Assembly: GCA_030587405.1 (NCBI GenBank)
Contig: JAUQZD010000070.1
Location: 1-42,356 of the forward strand
Reading direction: 5' to 3'
DNA from: Candidatus Freyrarchaeum guaymasense
GTDB taxonomy: Archaea; Asgardarchaeota; Jordarchaeia; Jordarchaeales; Freyrarchaeaceae
DNA: 42,356 bases
A program made the translations under genes and the position numbers. Of this stretch, positions 1 to 8,033 are shown in pieces (within the stretch, counting starts at the first letter, position 1; every line of letters begins with the position of its first letter). The notes below the pieces were generated by a model. The model was not told the DNA's origin, made no database searches, and saw only the letters and a program-made list of their open reading frames with translations.

Positions 1-1041
1 AACAGTCCCCCTCCTATTAAGATGAGTAATAGCTATATGTCCTTCCTCCCCCTCAGCCTTCCTCTCTCCCGTCTCAGGGTCAACGATCTCTACGAAGTAC
101 AGGCTTGGGTCAGGGTTATGGCAACCGCTAAGATCTGTACACTCCGGGAAAGCGCCCTGGCACTCGGTGAAGCCATACGCGTTACCAATAGACGGCTGGA
201 TGGCTCCCAGTGATTCCAGTCTTTTCCGCATGTCGTCCCTCATCCCCTTCGGGCACGGCTCACCAAGAGCATGGACCCCTCTTACGGGTGAGAAGTCTAC
301 TCCTAGCTCCTGCGCCCTCATAACGAACCTTCTCATGTAGCTTGCAATCCCCATAACTCCCGTGCATCTGTATGCTTCCATTAGTCTTATTGCTTCGTCC
401 AGCCTCCTGTGCACCGGGAAGTCCGGGTGGGGCATACCAGTATGCCCGGCGACGACAGCGCAGCCAGCGGCCAAAGAGGAAGTTATGGCGCGGAGGTAAC
501 CTATGTGTGGAACAGGCCCCAAAGGAAAGGCGTTGAAGATTATGTCCTCTCCGGGAACAGCCCACGTTATCTTCGAAGCCCTAATGAAGAATAAGTTCTG
601 CGCGTAGAAGTCGTGGGTTGTGTTGTAGAATATTGATGGGAGTCCCATTGTTGTTCCTGTTGTCATTGTTAGGTCCCAGGGGATTAGTTCGTAGAATGGT
701 CTTGAGGGGTCTAGTTTTAGTTTGAATGCTTCGGGGTCTTTCATGTAGTCTTGCTTGGTTGTTAGGGGGAGTTTTTCGAGGTCGTCGACCGTTTTTATGG
801 TTGAGGGGTCTATCCCCCTCTCCTTGAAGAGCCTGCTGTAGTAGGGGCTGTACCTGGCGCAGAGCTCGACCTGAGCCCTAAGGTTCCTGTTCCTAACCTC
901 CTCCATCTCCCTCCTACCCATGAAGGCGGGGTCACCCTTATCCTCCCTGTACAGCGGAACCATCTCAACAAACTTCCTCACCCTCTCAGGGGAAATCTCA
1001 TCAGGCAACCACCAACCCCTAACACGCTCAATAACACCCAT
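1..1041 (-). CDS. Phenylacetate-CoA ligase (PaaK)-like adenylate-forming enzyme, 3' end off the window
   Basis: The frame is open for 347 codons from the ATG at 1041 to the left edge, so the C-terminal domain lies outside the window. I identify the PaaK family from the N-terminal RYSPYYSRLF block, the phosphate-binding loop MTTGTTMGLP (about residue 127), a NAYGFTECQG block and the VDPETGERKAEGEEG stretch before the hinge. Family enzymes activate a carboxylic acid with ATP and transfer it to CoA; the substrate here cannot be read. The Shine-Dalgarno GGAGGG lies about 7 nt before the ATG, and a TATA box sits at 1087-1100. The gene is divergent from the flavoprotein/thiolase-like operon to its right, which suggests a shared acyl-CoA pathway. 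This is one of five PaaK-like genes in the window and keeps the P-loop. Its synonymous codon choice changes sharply along its length. Confidence 0.85.
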   Translation of the reverse strand, partial: MGVIERVRGWWLPDEISPERVRKFVEMVPLYREDKGDPAFMGRREMEEVRNRNLRAQVELCARYSPYYSRLFKERGIDPSTIKTVDDLEKLPLTTKQDYMKDPEAFKLKLDPSRPFYELIPWDLTMTTGTTMGLPSIFYNTTHDFYAQNLFFIRASKITWAVPGEDIIFNAFPLGPVPHIGYLRAITSSLAAGCAVVAGHTGMPHPDFPVHRRLDEAIRLMEAYRCTGVMGIASYMRRFVMRAQELGVDFSPVRGVHALGEPCPKGMRDDMRKRLESLGAIQPSIGNAYGFTECQGAFPECTDLSGCHNPDPSLYFVEIVDPETGERKAEGEEGHIAITHLNRRGTV

Positions 1042-1086
1042 CGCTCGCCCTCCGAAGTGGTCGGCATGGGTATACTTACCTTTAAA

Positions 1087-1100
1087 CTTTATATATTTTT
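1087..1100 (-). promoter_or_regulatory. TATA box for the minus-strand PaaK-like gene
   Basis: On the minus strand this reads AAAAATATATAAAG, about 46-59 nt before the ATG at 1041, which leaves room for a start site near 1066. It fits an archaeal TATA element by sequence and position only. Confidence 0.45.
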
Positions 1101-1223
1101 TCAATTTTTTCGATTTTCGTTATTTTAGATGGTGTGGTTGGTGATGGGATGAGGGGTGCCGTGTTTTGAGAACGATCACATTCGTCAATTAACGAAGGTT
1201 GATGTTAACTTACTAAAAACGTT

Positions 1224-1235
1224 ACATTTATAACC
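1224..1235 (+). promoter_or_regulatory. TATA box for the flavoprotein/thiolase-like operon
   Basis: ACATTTATAACC lies about 45 nt before the ATG at 1277, which would put transcription start near 1256. A strong GGAGGAGGG Shine-Dalgarno follows. The genes to 5793 are tightly packed on the same strand, so this could drive the whole operon. Confidence 0.4.
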
Positions 1236-1276
1236 TTCTTCAGTGAAATATGGCATTGTCTTGGAGGAGGGTATGA

Positions 1277-2378
1277 ATGATCAAAACCGAGCTGTGCGAG
1301 CTTCTGGGGGTTAAGTACTCTATCATGCAGGCAGCCATGGGCCCTTACGACACATCCGACTTGGCGGCAGCTGTTTCCAACGCTGGAGGGTTCGGCATCG
1401 TAAGCCACCCTGCCCCCCAGCTTAAATACGGGATCATGGCGCTCGTGAAGGACCCGGACAAGCTGAGGGAGTCGTTTGAAGACGTGAAGCAGAGGATGAT
1501 GGCTGCCATCAGGAATGTTTCAAGGTTAACTGATAAGCCCTTCGGCGCTAACTTTGGGGTGGCACCCGAGCAGCCCGACGTCCCCTACTTGTTAGACTCG
1601 CTCTTGGAGGAGAGGGAGAGAGACCCGGAGCTTGCAAGGAAGCTTAGGCTTGTGATAACGTCTGCGGGCGACCCGACCCAGCCGCACCTCAAGAAGATTA
1701 AGGATGCAGGCATGATGTGGTTTCATACAGTTCCGTCGGTGTATCACGCTAAGAAGGCTGAGAAGGCTGGCGTCGACGGGGTTATAGCCACGGGGCACGA
1801 GGAGGGGGGCACGTGGCGTATCACCCTATAAGCACGCTTGTCCTTGTTCCGGAGGTTGTTAAAAGCGTGAAGGTTCCCGTCGTCGCCGGGGGAGGAATAT
1901 GTGACGGTAAGGGGCTTGTTTCCGCTCTTGCATGGGGGCTAAGGGGGTATACATGGGGATGAGGTTCATAGCTACGAGGGAGTGCGAGTTTAACCATAAG
2001 GTGAAGGAGGCCATAGTCGCCTCGTCGGAGATGTTCCCTAAAGTCTCAGCCACCATAGTAACCCAGGGCGTCTTCGGCCCCCTTAGACACTTGAGGAACA
2101 AGTACTCTGAGAAGCTTTTGGAGTTAACGAGGAAGCTGGAGGCTGGGGAGATAGATTTGCTAGACGTTTACCAGTACGAGCCTGATGGGATCTTCAAGGC
2201 TAAGGGGTCTGAGGGGGACGTGGAAAACGGGGCGATATGGTGTGGCCAGGTGGCCGTAAGGCTACATGAGATCCCAACAGTCAGGAAGGTTATAGAGGGA
2301 ATAGTTTCCGAGGCTGAATCCATCCTCCAAGACATGTGTAGAAGGTTCCTGCAAAGCTGGTTGGAAACGGATTGCTGA
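1277..2378 (+). pseudogene. NMO/FabK-type NAD(P)H-dependent flavin oxidoreductase, broken by two frameshifts
   Basis: Three frames join into one nitronate monooxygenase / 2-nitropropane dioxygenase-type flavoprotein of about 368 residues. The first frame holds the N-terminal barrel (IMQAAMGPYDTSDLAAAVSN) up to the ATGHE block. The middle frame would give EGGH, then a strand ending PVVAGGGICDG. The third, from 1932, restores GAKGVYMGMRF and the C-terminus. Each break is cured by one extra G, in the G6 run at 1804-1809 and the G5 run at 1934-1938. That makes sequencing error as likely as true inactivation. Family members oxidise nitronates or reduce enoyl thioesters with FMN. Next to DUF35 and thiolase-like genes an enoyl-CoA or related reductase role is plausible, but this is inference. 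The start ATG is preceded by GGAGGAGGG. Confidence 0.75.
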
Positions 2379-2415
2379 TGTTAGGTCCAAGCTTAAAAAT
2401 TGGAGGAGGAAGAGA

Positions 2416-2886
2416 ATGAGTGAGGAGGAGATTGTTCGGGCTAAGTCGCCCATACCCTTCTCGGCTGGCTTCCGCTGGTCCGTGGGCGAAGTTATGGAGC
2501 ACTTTATAAAGTCGCTCGGTGAGAGGAAGATTCTAGGCGGAAAATGTCCTCGCTGCGGCTACACCTACGTTCCGCCGAGGAACAGGTGTGGCAAGTGTTA
2601 CTCCGAGATCAAACCTGAAAACTTGACGGAGCTCTCTGGGAAAGGCGTTCTTGTAGGCTACACCATCGCACACGTTGAGCTAGACGGAGTGGGGAATATT
2701 AAGGACTTGGAGGAGCCCTTGGTGATAGGGGCTGTGAAGCTTGACGGGGCGGACTCCACCATATTCGTCCCCATAGGAGAGGTTAAACCTGAGGAGGTTA
2801 AATCCGGTATGAGGGTTGAGGTTGCATGGCGGGAGGAGACGGAGGGTGAGATAGGAGACATAAAATACTTCAAGCCTGCGGGGTGA
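2416..2886 (+). CDS. DUF35 Zn-ribbon/OB-fold protein, acyl-CoA-binding partner of thiolase-like enzymes
   Basis: The 156-residue protein has the DUF35 layout. An N-terminal helix is followed by a rubredoxin-like zinc ribbon with Cys44, Cys47, Cys58 and Cys61 (CPRC...CGKC), then an OB fold ending in GMRVEVAWRE near residue 131. DUF35 proteins bind thiolase-fold enzymes and help hold the acyl-CoA; known cases are the archaeal acetoacetyl-CoA thiolase/HMG-CoA synthase complex, BbsA of benzoylsuccinyl-CoA thiolase and ChsH2 of the steroid side-chain aldolase. The gene has a GGAGGA Shine-Dalgarno and overlaps the next thiolase-like gene by one base. It is the first of two DUF35 genes in this operon; the parallel operon at 36.9 kb has only one, in the last position. 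Confidence 0.85.
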   Translation: MSEEEIVRAKSPIPFSAGFRWSVGEVMEHFIKSLGERKILGGKCPRCGYTYVPPRNRCGKCYSEIKPENLTELSGKGVLVGYTIAHVELDGVGNIKDLEEPLVIGAVKLDGADSTIFVPIGEVKPEEVKSGMRVEVAWREETEGEIGDIKYFKPAG

Positions 2887-4037
2887 TGGGTGTGAGGAGG
2901 GTTGCAATAGTCGGATACGCTCAAACCAAGCATCAGTGGGACATGCCTAAGACTAGGGAGGACATGGTTTTCGAGGTGGCTAAGGGAGCAGCTGAGATGG
3001 CTGGAGTGACAAGGGAGGAAATCGACACGGTAATCAATGCTTCAAGCGATTACTTGGATGGTAGGACGATATCCGAGCTTTTCCTAACGATGCCCTCCGG
3101 GGCGTACCTTAAAGACTACACTAAGACGGAGATGGACGGGGCTTTCGCAGCTCTATATGGGGTAATGAAGATACTTGCTGGGACACATGACGTGGCGCTG
3201 ATCGTAGCTAACACTCAGGGGTCAACGTTTAACCCACACCAGGTTTCATACCACATGCTTGACCCGACGTTTGACAGGCAGCTAAAAGTCCTCAACGACA
3301 TGGCGATAGCGGCGATCCAAGCAAGAATGTACATGGACAAGTACGGGGTGGCTGAGGAGGAGGTGGCGATGGTGTCCGTGAAGAACCTCTGGTGTGCGGC
3401 GAAGAACCCTAACGCGCACAGGAAGATGCCCGGCGTAACGGTTGAAGACGTTTTGGGGTCAAAAATGCTCTATGAGCCGATAAGGGAGCTTATGATGTCG
3501 CCCGTCAGCGACGGGGCATGCGCGGTAGTTCTCGCATCGGAGGAAAAGGCTAGGAAGCTAACAGACAACCCCGTCTGGATTGAAGGTGTTGGAAGCAGCC
3601 AGGATTTCTACGTGAGAGACAGAAACCTTCAGAGGCTTGAGGCCTTGGAGAAGGCGGCGAGGAGAGCTTACAGGATGGCAGGCATAAAGGATCCATTCGC
3701 CGAGATCGACGTGGCGGAGGTAACCGAGAGGTACGCGCACGAGGAACTCATGATCTACGAGGCCTTAGGGTTCTGTGAGGAGGGGAAAGCCAGAAGGCTA
3801 GTGGACAACTATGTGACGTGGCTCGGCGGCCAGATGCCCGTAAACCCGAGCGGAGGGGCGCTTGGAGCCGACCCGATAACCGCAACAGGACTCATAAGGA
3901 TCGTTGAGGCTGCAAAGCAAATAAGAGGGGAGGCCGGGGCATACCAGGTTCCAGAGGTTAGGAGGGCCCTAGCCCACGGACAGGCGGGGATCTGCGCCCA
4001 GTCAAACATAGTGTTCATACTAGGAGGTGAGGAGTAA
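2886..4037 (+). CDS. Thiolase-like protein, class A, lacking the catalytic Cys and His
   Basis: The 383-residue protein has the SCP2-type thiolase fold: VAIVGYAQTK at the N-terminus, the SDGACAVVLASEE block near residue 209, IDVAEVTERYAHEEL near 275 and NPSGGAL near 320. Where thiolases carry the acyl-accepting cysteine it reads KTEMDGAFAAL (about residues 80-90). Where they have GHP it reads GADP. Both standard catalytic residues are therefore missing, so ordinary thiolysis or Claisen condensation is unlikely. Ltp2-type steroid retroaldolases, which pair with a DUF35 protein, also lack the cysteine, so an aldolase or structural role is possible (inference). The ATG at 2886 overlaps the preceding stop; GTG at 2883 is a weaker alternative. 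The stop overlaps the next ATG, which implies translational coupling. Confidence 0.85.
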   Translation: MGVRRVAIVGYAQTKHQWDMPKTREDMVFEVAKGAAEMAGVTREEIDTVINASSDYLDGRTISELFLTMPSGAYLKDYTKTEMDGAFAALYGVMKILAGTHDVALIVANTQGSTFNPHQVSYHMLDPTFDRQLKVLNDMAIAAIQARMYMDKYGVAEEEVAMVSVKNLWCAAKNPNAHRKMPGVTVEDVLGSKMLYEPIRELMMSPVSDGACAVVLASEEKARKLTDNPVWIEGVGSSQDFYVRDRNLQRLEALEKAARRAYRMAGIKDPFAEIDVAEVTERYAHEELMIYEALGFCEEGKARRLVDNYVTWLGGQMPVNPSGGALGADPITATGLIRIVEAAKQIRGEAGAYQVPEVRRALAHGQAGICAQSNIVFILGGEE

Positions 4038-5275
4038 TGTGGAGGAATGTTGCAGTTATAGGTGTTGGGCAGACAAAGCATGGGAGGAGGAGAGATGTCA
4101 ACACTGCCGAGATGATAAGCGAGGCTGCGTGGAGGGCTATAGAGGACGCTGAGATAGCCCCCGAAGACATCGACGCAATAGTCATAGGTAACATGCAGGG
4201 CTTCGGCGGGATATGCCAGGCGGAGCTCTGGGCTGGTGACTGGATAGGGGCTCCGGGGAAGTCCGTTCTGAGGGTGGCGACCGGTGGGACGACAGGCGGC
4301 TCCGTAGCTCAGGCAGCAATGTACTCCGTCATCTCAGGGCTTTACGACGTGGTTTTAGCTATAGGCTTCGAGAAGCACTCTGATAGCAAGGAGCCGGGGG
4401 CGACGACAGGGCTCGCCCACGTTGGACTTGCTAACCTGTTCTACATGTTTAACTATGGAGCCCCGATGAGAGCTCTTTTCGCCTTGAGTGGGGGGGTAGG
4501 TGCTGCTGCAGGTGTTTCATCGTATCAGGCGATGTTTTACATGCACAGGTCCGGGTGCAGAATAGAGCACTACGACATGGTTGCGGCTAAGTCAAGGAGG
4601 AACGCTGCTAAGAACGAGTATGCACACCTTCAATGGCCTAATTGTACACCGGATGACATCGCTAAGACCCCTATGGTCGCGTATCCGTTAAGGTTCGGGC
4701 ACATATGTCCTGCCAGCGATGGAGCCTCAGCAATAATCGTCGCCAGCGAGGAGATAGCTAGGAGGGTTGACAGGCCCGCTTGGGTTAAGGGCTTAGCGGC
4801 GTGTGCTGATGAAGAGAACCAGATGGGGGAGAACGCTCAGGGGGTAGGAATACTAGACACCTCAGAGCAGCTTCAGTGCAGGATTGCGGCGATGAAAGCA
4901 TATGAGATGGCTAAGATAAGAAATCCTAGGGAGGAGATTGACGTAGCTGAAATATACCAGCCGTTCCCCCATCAAGAGCTCATGTACGCCGAGAAGCTCA
5001 TGCTGTTTGACGACGGGAAAGCGTGGATCGCGCTTGAAGAGGGTGAAACGGAGATAGATGGCAGAATACCGATCGACCCGTCTGGAGGCGTCCTCTCCAC
5101 GAACGCAATAGGCTCATCAGCCATGCAGAGAGTGGCCGAGTGCGCCCTTCAGATAATGGGGAAGGCTGGCAAGCACCAGGTTCCCAAGGATGTCAAGAAC
5201 GCTGTCGCCCACGGGTGGGGTGGCTCAACAAACTTCACCGTTGTAACCGTGCTTGGAGATGCTCCTAGGAGGTGA
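4037..5275 (+). CDS. Thiolase-like protein, class B, with TGGTTG replacing the Cys loop
   Basis: This 412-residue protein is a second thiolase-fold subunit, quite different from its upstream partner. It has VAVIGVGQTK at the N-terminus, PASDGASAIIVASEE near residue 225, IDVAEIYQPF near 301 and DPSGGVLSTNA near 347, where a catalytic enzyme would have GHP. The loop that normally holds the cysteine reads RVATGGTTGGSVAQAA (TGGTTG at 82-87), with no cysteine. The C-terminus keeps a VAHGWGGSTNF block like the HNxGG block of SCP2 thiolases. The same TGGTTG loop occurs in the paralogue at 38039. Paired with the class A gene it probably makes a heteromer completed by DUF35. The ATG overlaps the upstream stop TAA. 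Confidence 0.85.
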   Translation: MWRNVAVIGVGQTKHGRRRDVNTAEMISEAAWRAIEDAEIAPEDIDAIVIGNMQGFGGICQAELWAGDWIGAPGKSVLRVATGGTTGGSVAQAAMYSVISGLYDVVLAIGFEKHSDSKEPGATTGLAHVGLANLFYMFNYGAPMRALFALSGGVGAAAGVSSYQAMFYMHRSGCRIEHYDMVAAKSRRNAAKNEYAHLQWPNCTPDDIAKTPMVAYPLRFGHICPASDGASAIIVASEEIARRVDRPAWVKGLAACADEENQMGENAQGVGILDTSEQLQCRIAAMKAYEMAKIRNPREEIDVAEIYQPFPHQELMYAEKLMLFDDGKAWIALEEGETEIDGRIPIDPSGGVLSTNAIGSSAMQRVAECALQIMGKAGKHQVPKDVKNAVAHGWGGSTNFTVVTVLGDAPRR

Positions 5276-5280
5276 GTGAA

Positions 5281-5793
5281 GTGTCGAAGGAGAGGAAGGA
5301 GACGCTGGCTGTTGAGGACACCTGGCCGATAGGCGCTTACATGTATAAGGGTCCAAAACTCTACAATGAAATTGTTGAGGGATTTAAACGGAAGAAGATA
5401 ATTGCGTCCCTTTGCACCGGGTGTGGAAGGGTGTTCTTCCCTCCAAGGAACATATGCGGCAGATGCTGGAGGAAGATCGACGCAAGGAGGGAGGTAAGCG
5501 ACGTAGGAACCATCACGAGCTTCACCATAAGCCCCGAGATAAAAAGAGGTCAGGTTAAGGTTCTCGGGCTAGACCCCGTTGAGGCGGGAATAGTGAAGGA
5601 TGGCGAAAGGCTTATCATGGTTTACGTTAACTTCGACGGAACAGACACGAACTATGCCACCGTACTGCTAAACGCGAAGCCAGAAGAAGTTCATGTTGGA
5701 ATGAGGGTTAAAGCGGTGTGGAAGGAGAAGCCTGAAGGACTACTAAGCGACATGGAGGGGGTTGAACCAATAAGGAAAGAAAGCACCCAGTAA
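5281..5793 (+). CDS. DUF35 Zn-ribbon/OB-fold protein, second copy in the operon
   Basis: The protein has the DUF35 plan: zinc ribbon CTGC...CGRC near residues 45-62, then an OB fold ending GMRVKAVWKEKPEG. I place the start at GTG 5281 because AGGAGGTG (5267-5274) lies six bases before it; the GTG at 5272 in the same frame sits inside that Shine-Dalgarno. The OB domain is longer than in the first DUF35 protein and has an unusual insert around RGQVKVLGLDPVEAG. It probably serves the class A/class B thiolase-like pair just upstream. It is the likely counterpart of the DUF35 gene at 39213, which also follows a class B gene. Confidence 0.82.
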   Translation: MSKERKETLAVEDTWPIGAYMYKGPKLYNEIVEGFKRKKIIASLCTGCGRVFFPPRNICGRCWRKIDARREVSDVGTITSFTISPEIKRGQVKVLGLDPVEAGIVKDGERLIMVYVNFDGTDTNYATVLLNAKPEEVHVGMRVKAVWKEKPEGLLSDMEGVEPIRKESTQ

Positions 5794-6116
5794 TCTTCCC
5801 CCCTTTTCCTTCTTTTACGTGTTTTAGGCGTTGACACGTAGAAGGGAGAAGTGAATTTGATGTGAGGAGTGGGAACCTGCGATGATGGCTGAAAGAAGCT
5901 AAAGGAAGCGGGAAGTAGAGTTCGTGTTTAATTTACTGCAGTTAATTCTGTTTTTGCTGGTTTTTGAGGGGAAAGCCGATTAAAAAATAGGTTTCTAGTA
6001 AATGGTGTAATCTTCTTGCCTCAATCGAATTAGGTTTAAAAGGGGGATTGAACGTAAGCGTAATGGATGAGGTGGGAATGAGGAAGGAGGCCGACTTAAA
6101 CGGGGCTTGTGAATCC
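5794..6116. other. Intergenic stretch, no gene seen
   Basis: Just after the operon stop a pyrimidine-rich run (CTTCCCCCCTTTTCC, 5794-5808) could end transcription. The rest has short interrupted frames and no recognisable protein or RNA. Confidence 0.4.
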
Positions 6117-6719
6117 ATGAGTCGGAAGCTTGATTTAGTCAGGGAGTACAAGTCTTATTAACGCTGCGAGGACTACTCCCGAGATTGTTGAGGTGGAAGA
6201 AGGACTGTTTTTAACAGTGGAGGGAGGGGGCCTTCGGGTGGAGGCGAGTTTCAAGTTAAAGTTGGGGCTTTGTACTCTGTGGCTTACAGTGTGAAGAAGG
6301 CCTGCAAGAAGGAGGAAATGTATTTCGCTGTTCCCAAACTGGAGGTGTTGTGGTGGGTGGACAGATAAGCCTTTCACGGAGGTTCCCCGCGAGGAATGGC
6401 GGTGGAAGCTGCTTATTCACATGCCTGAATTCGTGTCCTTCAAAGTAGTCGAAGAAGCGAAGCAGGAAGTAAATTGAAAAGAGGAAAGTAAAGGCTACCG
6501 CAGGGGTTAAACTTGAAAGAAGGAAGGTGTGTTCAAATACTGCACGTGGAACCCTACTCAACCGAGCAGAAGTCAATAGAGAAAACGAGAAAACTTATGG
6601 TGGAGAAGGGGCTCGTTGAGAACGGACCACACCACGAAGTATACCTTTCAGACCCAAGAAGGACGCCGCCGGAGAAAATGAAAACCATCCTAAGACAACC
6701 CGTAAAGGAGAGGAAGTGA
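6117..6719 (+). pseudogene. GyrI-like small-molecule-binding protein, decayed
   Basis: Pieces in different frames line up with a GyrI-like domain protein of about 200 residues. They run from MSRKLDLVREYKS, through TTPEIVEVEEGLFLTVEGGG, EFQVKVGALYSVAYSVKKA and KLEVLWWVDR, then KPFTEVPREEWRWKLLIHMP, to the intact tail GRCVQILHVEPYS and HHEVYLSDPRRTPPEKMKTI. At least four frame changes are needed, near 6152, in the G5 run at 6226-6230, near 6362 and near 6490-6512. Only one is at a homopolymer, so I regard this as genuine decay. The family binds small ligands, often as the sensor part of transcription regulators. The 68-residue tail from 6513 could still be translated but lacks most of the fold. 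Confidence 0.7.
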
Positions 6720-6909
6720 GGATCAAAAGGAAATAAACTAGATTTAACATTCTACAAGCCCCCTTTTTAAACGAGTTTAACCCAGGTTCTTGAGATGTTA
6801 TTACTTAACGTTCACCGTTCCCTACTTTTACTTCCTACTTCTTACTTCCACCCTTGTTGATGGGAAACTTTTTAGGATGGAGGCTGCTCTTTCCCCGTAG
6901 GGTGGGATA

Positions 6910-7944
6910 TTGAACTCTTATGAGAGAGTAATGGCTGTTTTGAAGGGGCGTGGAGAAGGCGTGGACGTCACTCCTTGCGTTAACTTCTCCTCTACGTGTA
7001 CACGCGAGTTCATGGAGCTGACGGGTGCATGGTGGCCTGAAGCGCATAAGAACCCTGTGAAGATGGCGAGGCTCGGCTCCGCCGCCTACAGGTTCTGCGG
7101 TCTAGATAACGTTACAGTCCCCTTCGACACCTTGGTCGAGGCGGAGGTCTTCGGCGTCCAAGTCAACTTTCACGAGAAGGAGAGGTTCCTCGCATGGCCC
7201 AGCTCTAAAGCGCCTCTAGTGAAACGGGTTGTTCCCCCCATCCTCCCTGAAGACGTTTCAAGCGCTGGAAGGGTTCAAGTGGTAGCTGAAGCGGTAAGAA
7301 TTCTGAAAGACGAGTTCGAGGGGGAGGTCCCCGTCAACGTGTACGTTGTTCCCCCTTTCACCAGCCTAAGCTACTACGTTTTCGAGTACACAAATTTCAT
7401 GGTCACCTTGGAAAGGAACCCCGAAGAGGTTAAGAACGTTCTAGACGAGGTTGTCGATGTTTACGCTGAGATCGTAGACGTATACGTTGAAGCTGGAGCA
7501 GACATTATAACGTTTTACGAGATGGGGGGTTCTGCAAGCACCCTCCCACCAGTGTTTTTCGACGAGTTCGTCAGGCCATACGTGAGGAAAATGGCTGAAC
7601 ATGCTGAAGTATCCGTTCTAAGCCTTCCAGGAGAAGCCCTGCCAGTAATCGACAGGGTTCCAAGATGCGGGGTGAACGCTGTAGCCATAGACCAAGATAC
7701 CCCGGTAAGCGGCGCTAGGAAAATCCTCGACTCAACTAGGGCGGGGTTCCCCGTAATAGGTAACCTTGACCCGGTAGGAGTCCTCTACGAGGGGCCTGAA
7801 GAGAGGATAAGGGAGGCTGTCAGGAAAGCTCTAGAGGAGGGAGTTAGCATGGTAGCCCCGGGATCAGACTTCTGGCTTGAAACCCCAACAAAGCACATCT
7901 CAATCATGGTCGAAGCAGCAAGGTTCTTTGGAGGGAAAAAGTAA
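6910..7944 (+). CDS. Uroporphyrinogen decarboxylase / MtaA-family protein
   Basis: This 344-residue TIM barrel matches the UroD/methyltransferase family, especially the MtaA-like branch. Conserved blocks include YERVMAVLKG, a WWPEAHKNPVKMA helix, the VPFDTLVEAEVFG strand, AGADIITFYEMGGSAS and a final VAPGSDFWLETP. MtaA and MtbA move a methyl group from a corrinoid protein to coenzyme M through a zinc held by His-x-Cys and a later Cys. Here the His-x-Cys site reads SVLSLPG (about residue 235), so those ligands are absent and only a Cys at about 253 remains. A methyltransferase role is therefore uncertain. The start is TTG, preceded by GGTGGG. The following gene encodes a corrinoid-type Fe-S protein, which fits methyl-group chemistry. 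Confidence 0.75.
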   Translation: MNSYERVMAVLKGRGEGVDVTPCVNFSSTCTREFMELTGAWWPEAHKNPVKMARLGSAAYRFCGLDNVTVPFDTLVEAEVFGVQVNFHEKERFLAWPSSKAPLVKRVVPPILPEDVSSAGRVQVVAEAVRILKDEFEGEVPVNVYVVPPFTSLSYYVFEYTNFMVTLERNPEEVKNVLDEVVDVYAEIVDVYVEAGADIITFYEMGGSASTLPPVFFDEFVRPYVRKMAEHAEVSVLSLPGEALPVIDRVPRCGVNAVAIDQDTPVSGARKILDSTRAGFPVIGNLDPVGVLYEGPEERIREAVRKALEEGVSMVAPGSDFWLETPTKHISIMVEAARFFGGKK

Positions 7945-7972
7945 AGCTTTTCTTGAATATTGGCATAAACCG

Positions 7973-7984
7973 ATAAATTTAAAT
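7973..7984 (+). promoter_or_regulatory. TATA box before the Fe-S protein gene
   Basis: ATAAATTTAAAT is a strong archaeal TATA sequence about 55 nt before the ATG at 8034, predicting a start near 8005. It shows that this gene has its own promoter although it follows 6910-7944 closely. Confidence 0.5.
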
Positions 7985-7990
7985 TTGCCG

Positions 7991-8010
7991 CCGCCTTGAC
8001 GTTAAGGCGG
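7991..8010. promoter_or_regulatory. Palindrome over the predicted transcription start, candidate operator
   Basis: CCGCCTT and AAGGCGG form perfect 7-base arms around GACGTT. The element lies just downstream of the TATA box, where a bound regulator would block RNA polymerase. It could also fold as a hairpin in the leader. Confidence 0.4.
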
Positions 8011-8033
8011 ATAGTGATGTTTAGGGTGGTGTG

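Noticed and set aside
1932..2378. Separate gene starting at 1932
   Set aside because: It begins in the middle of the flavoprotein barrel; the ATG is internal and the upstream frames supply the missing part.
5870..5905. Box C/D-type small RNA (GATGATGG...CTGA)
   Set aside because: Boxes are incomplete and badly spaced, with no second pair.
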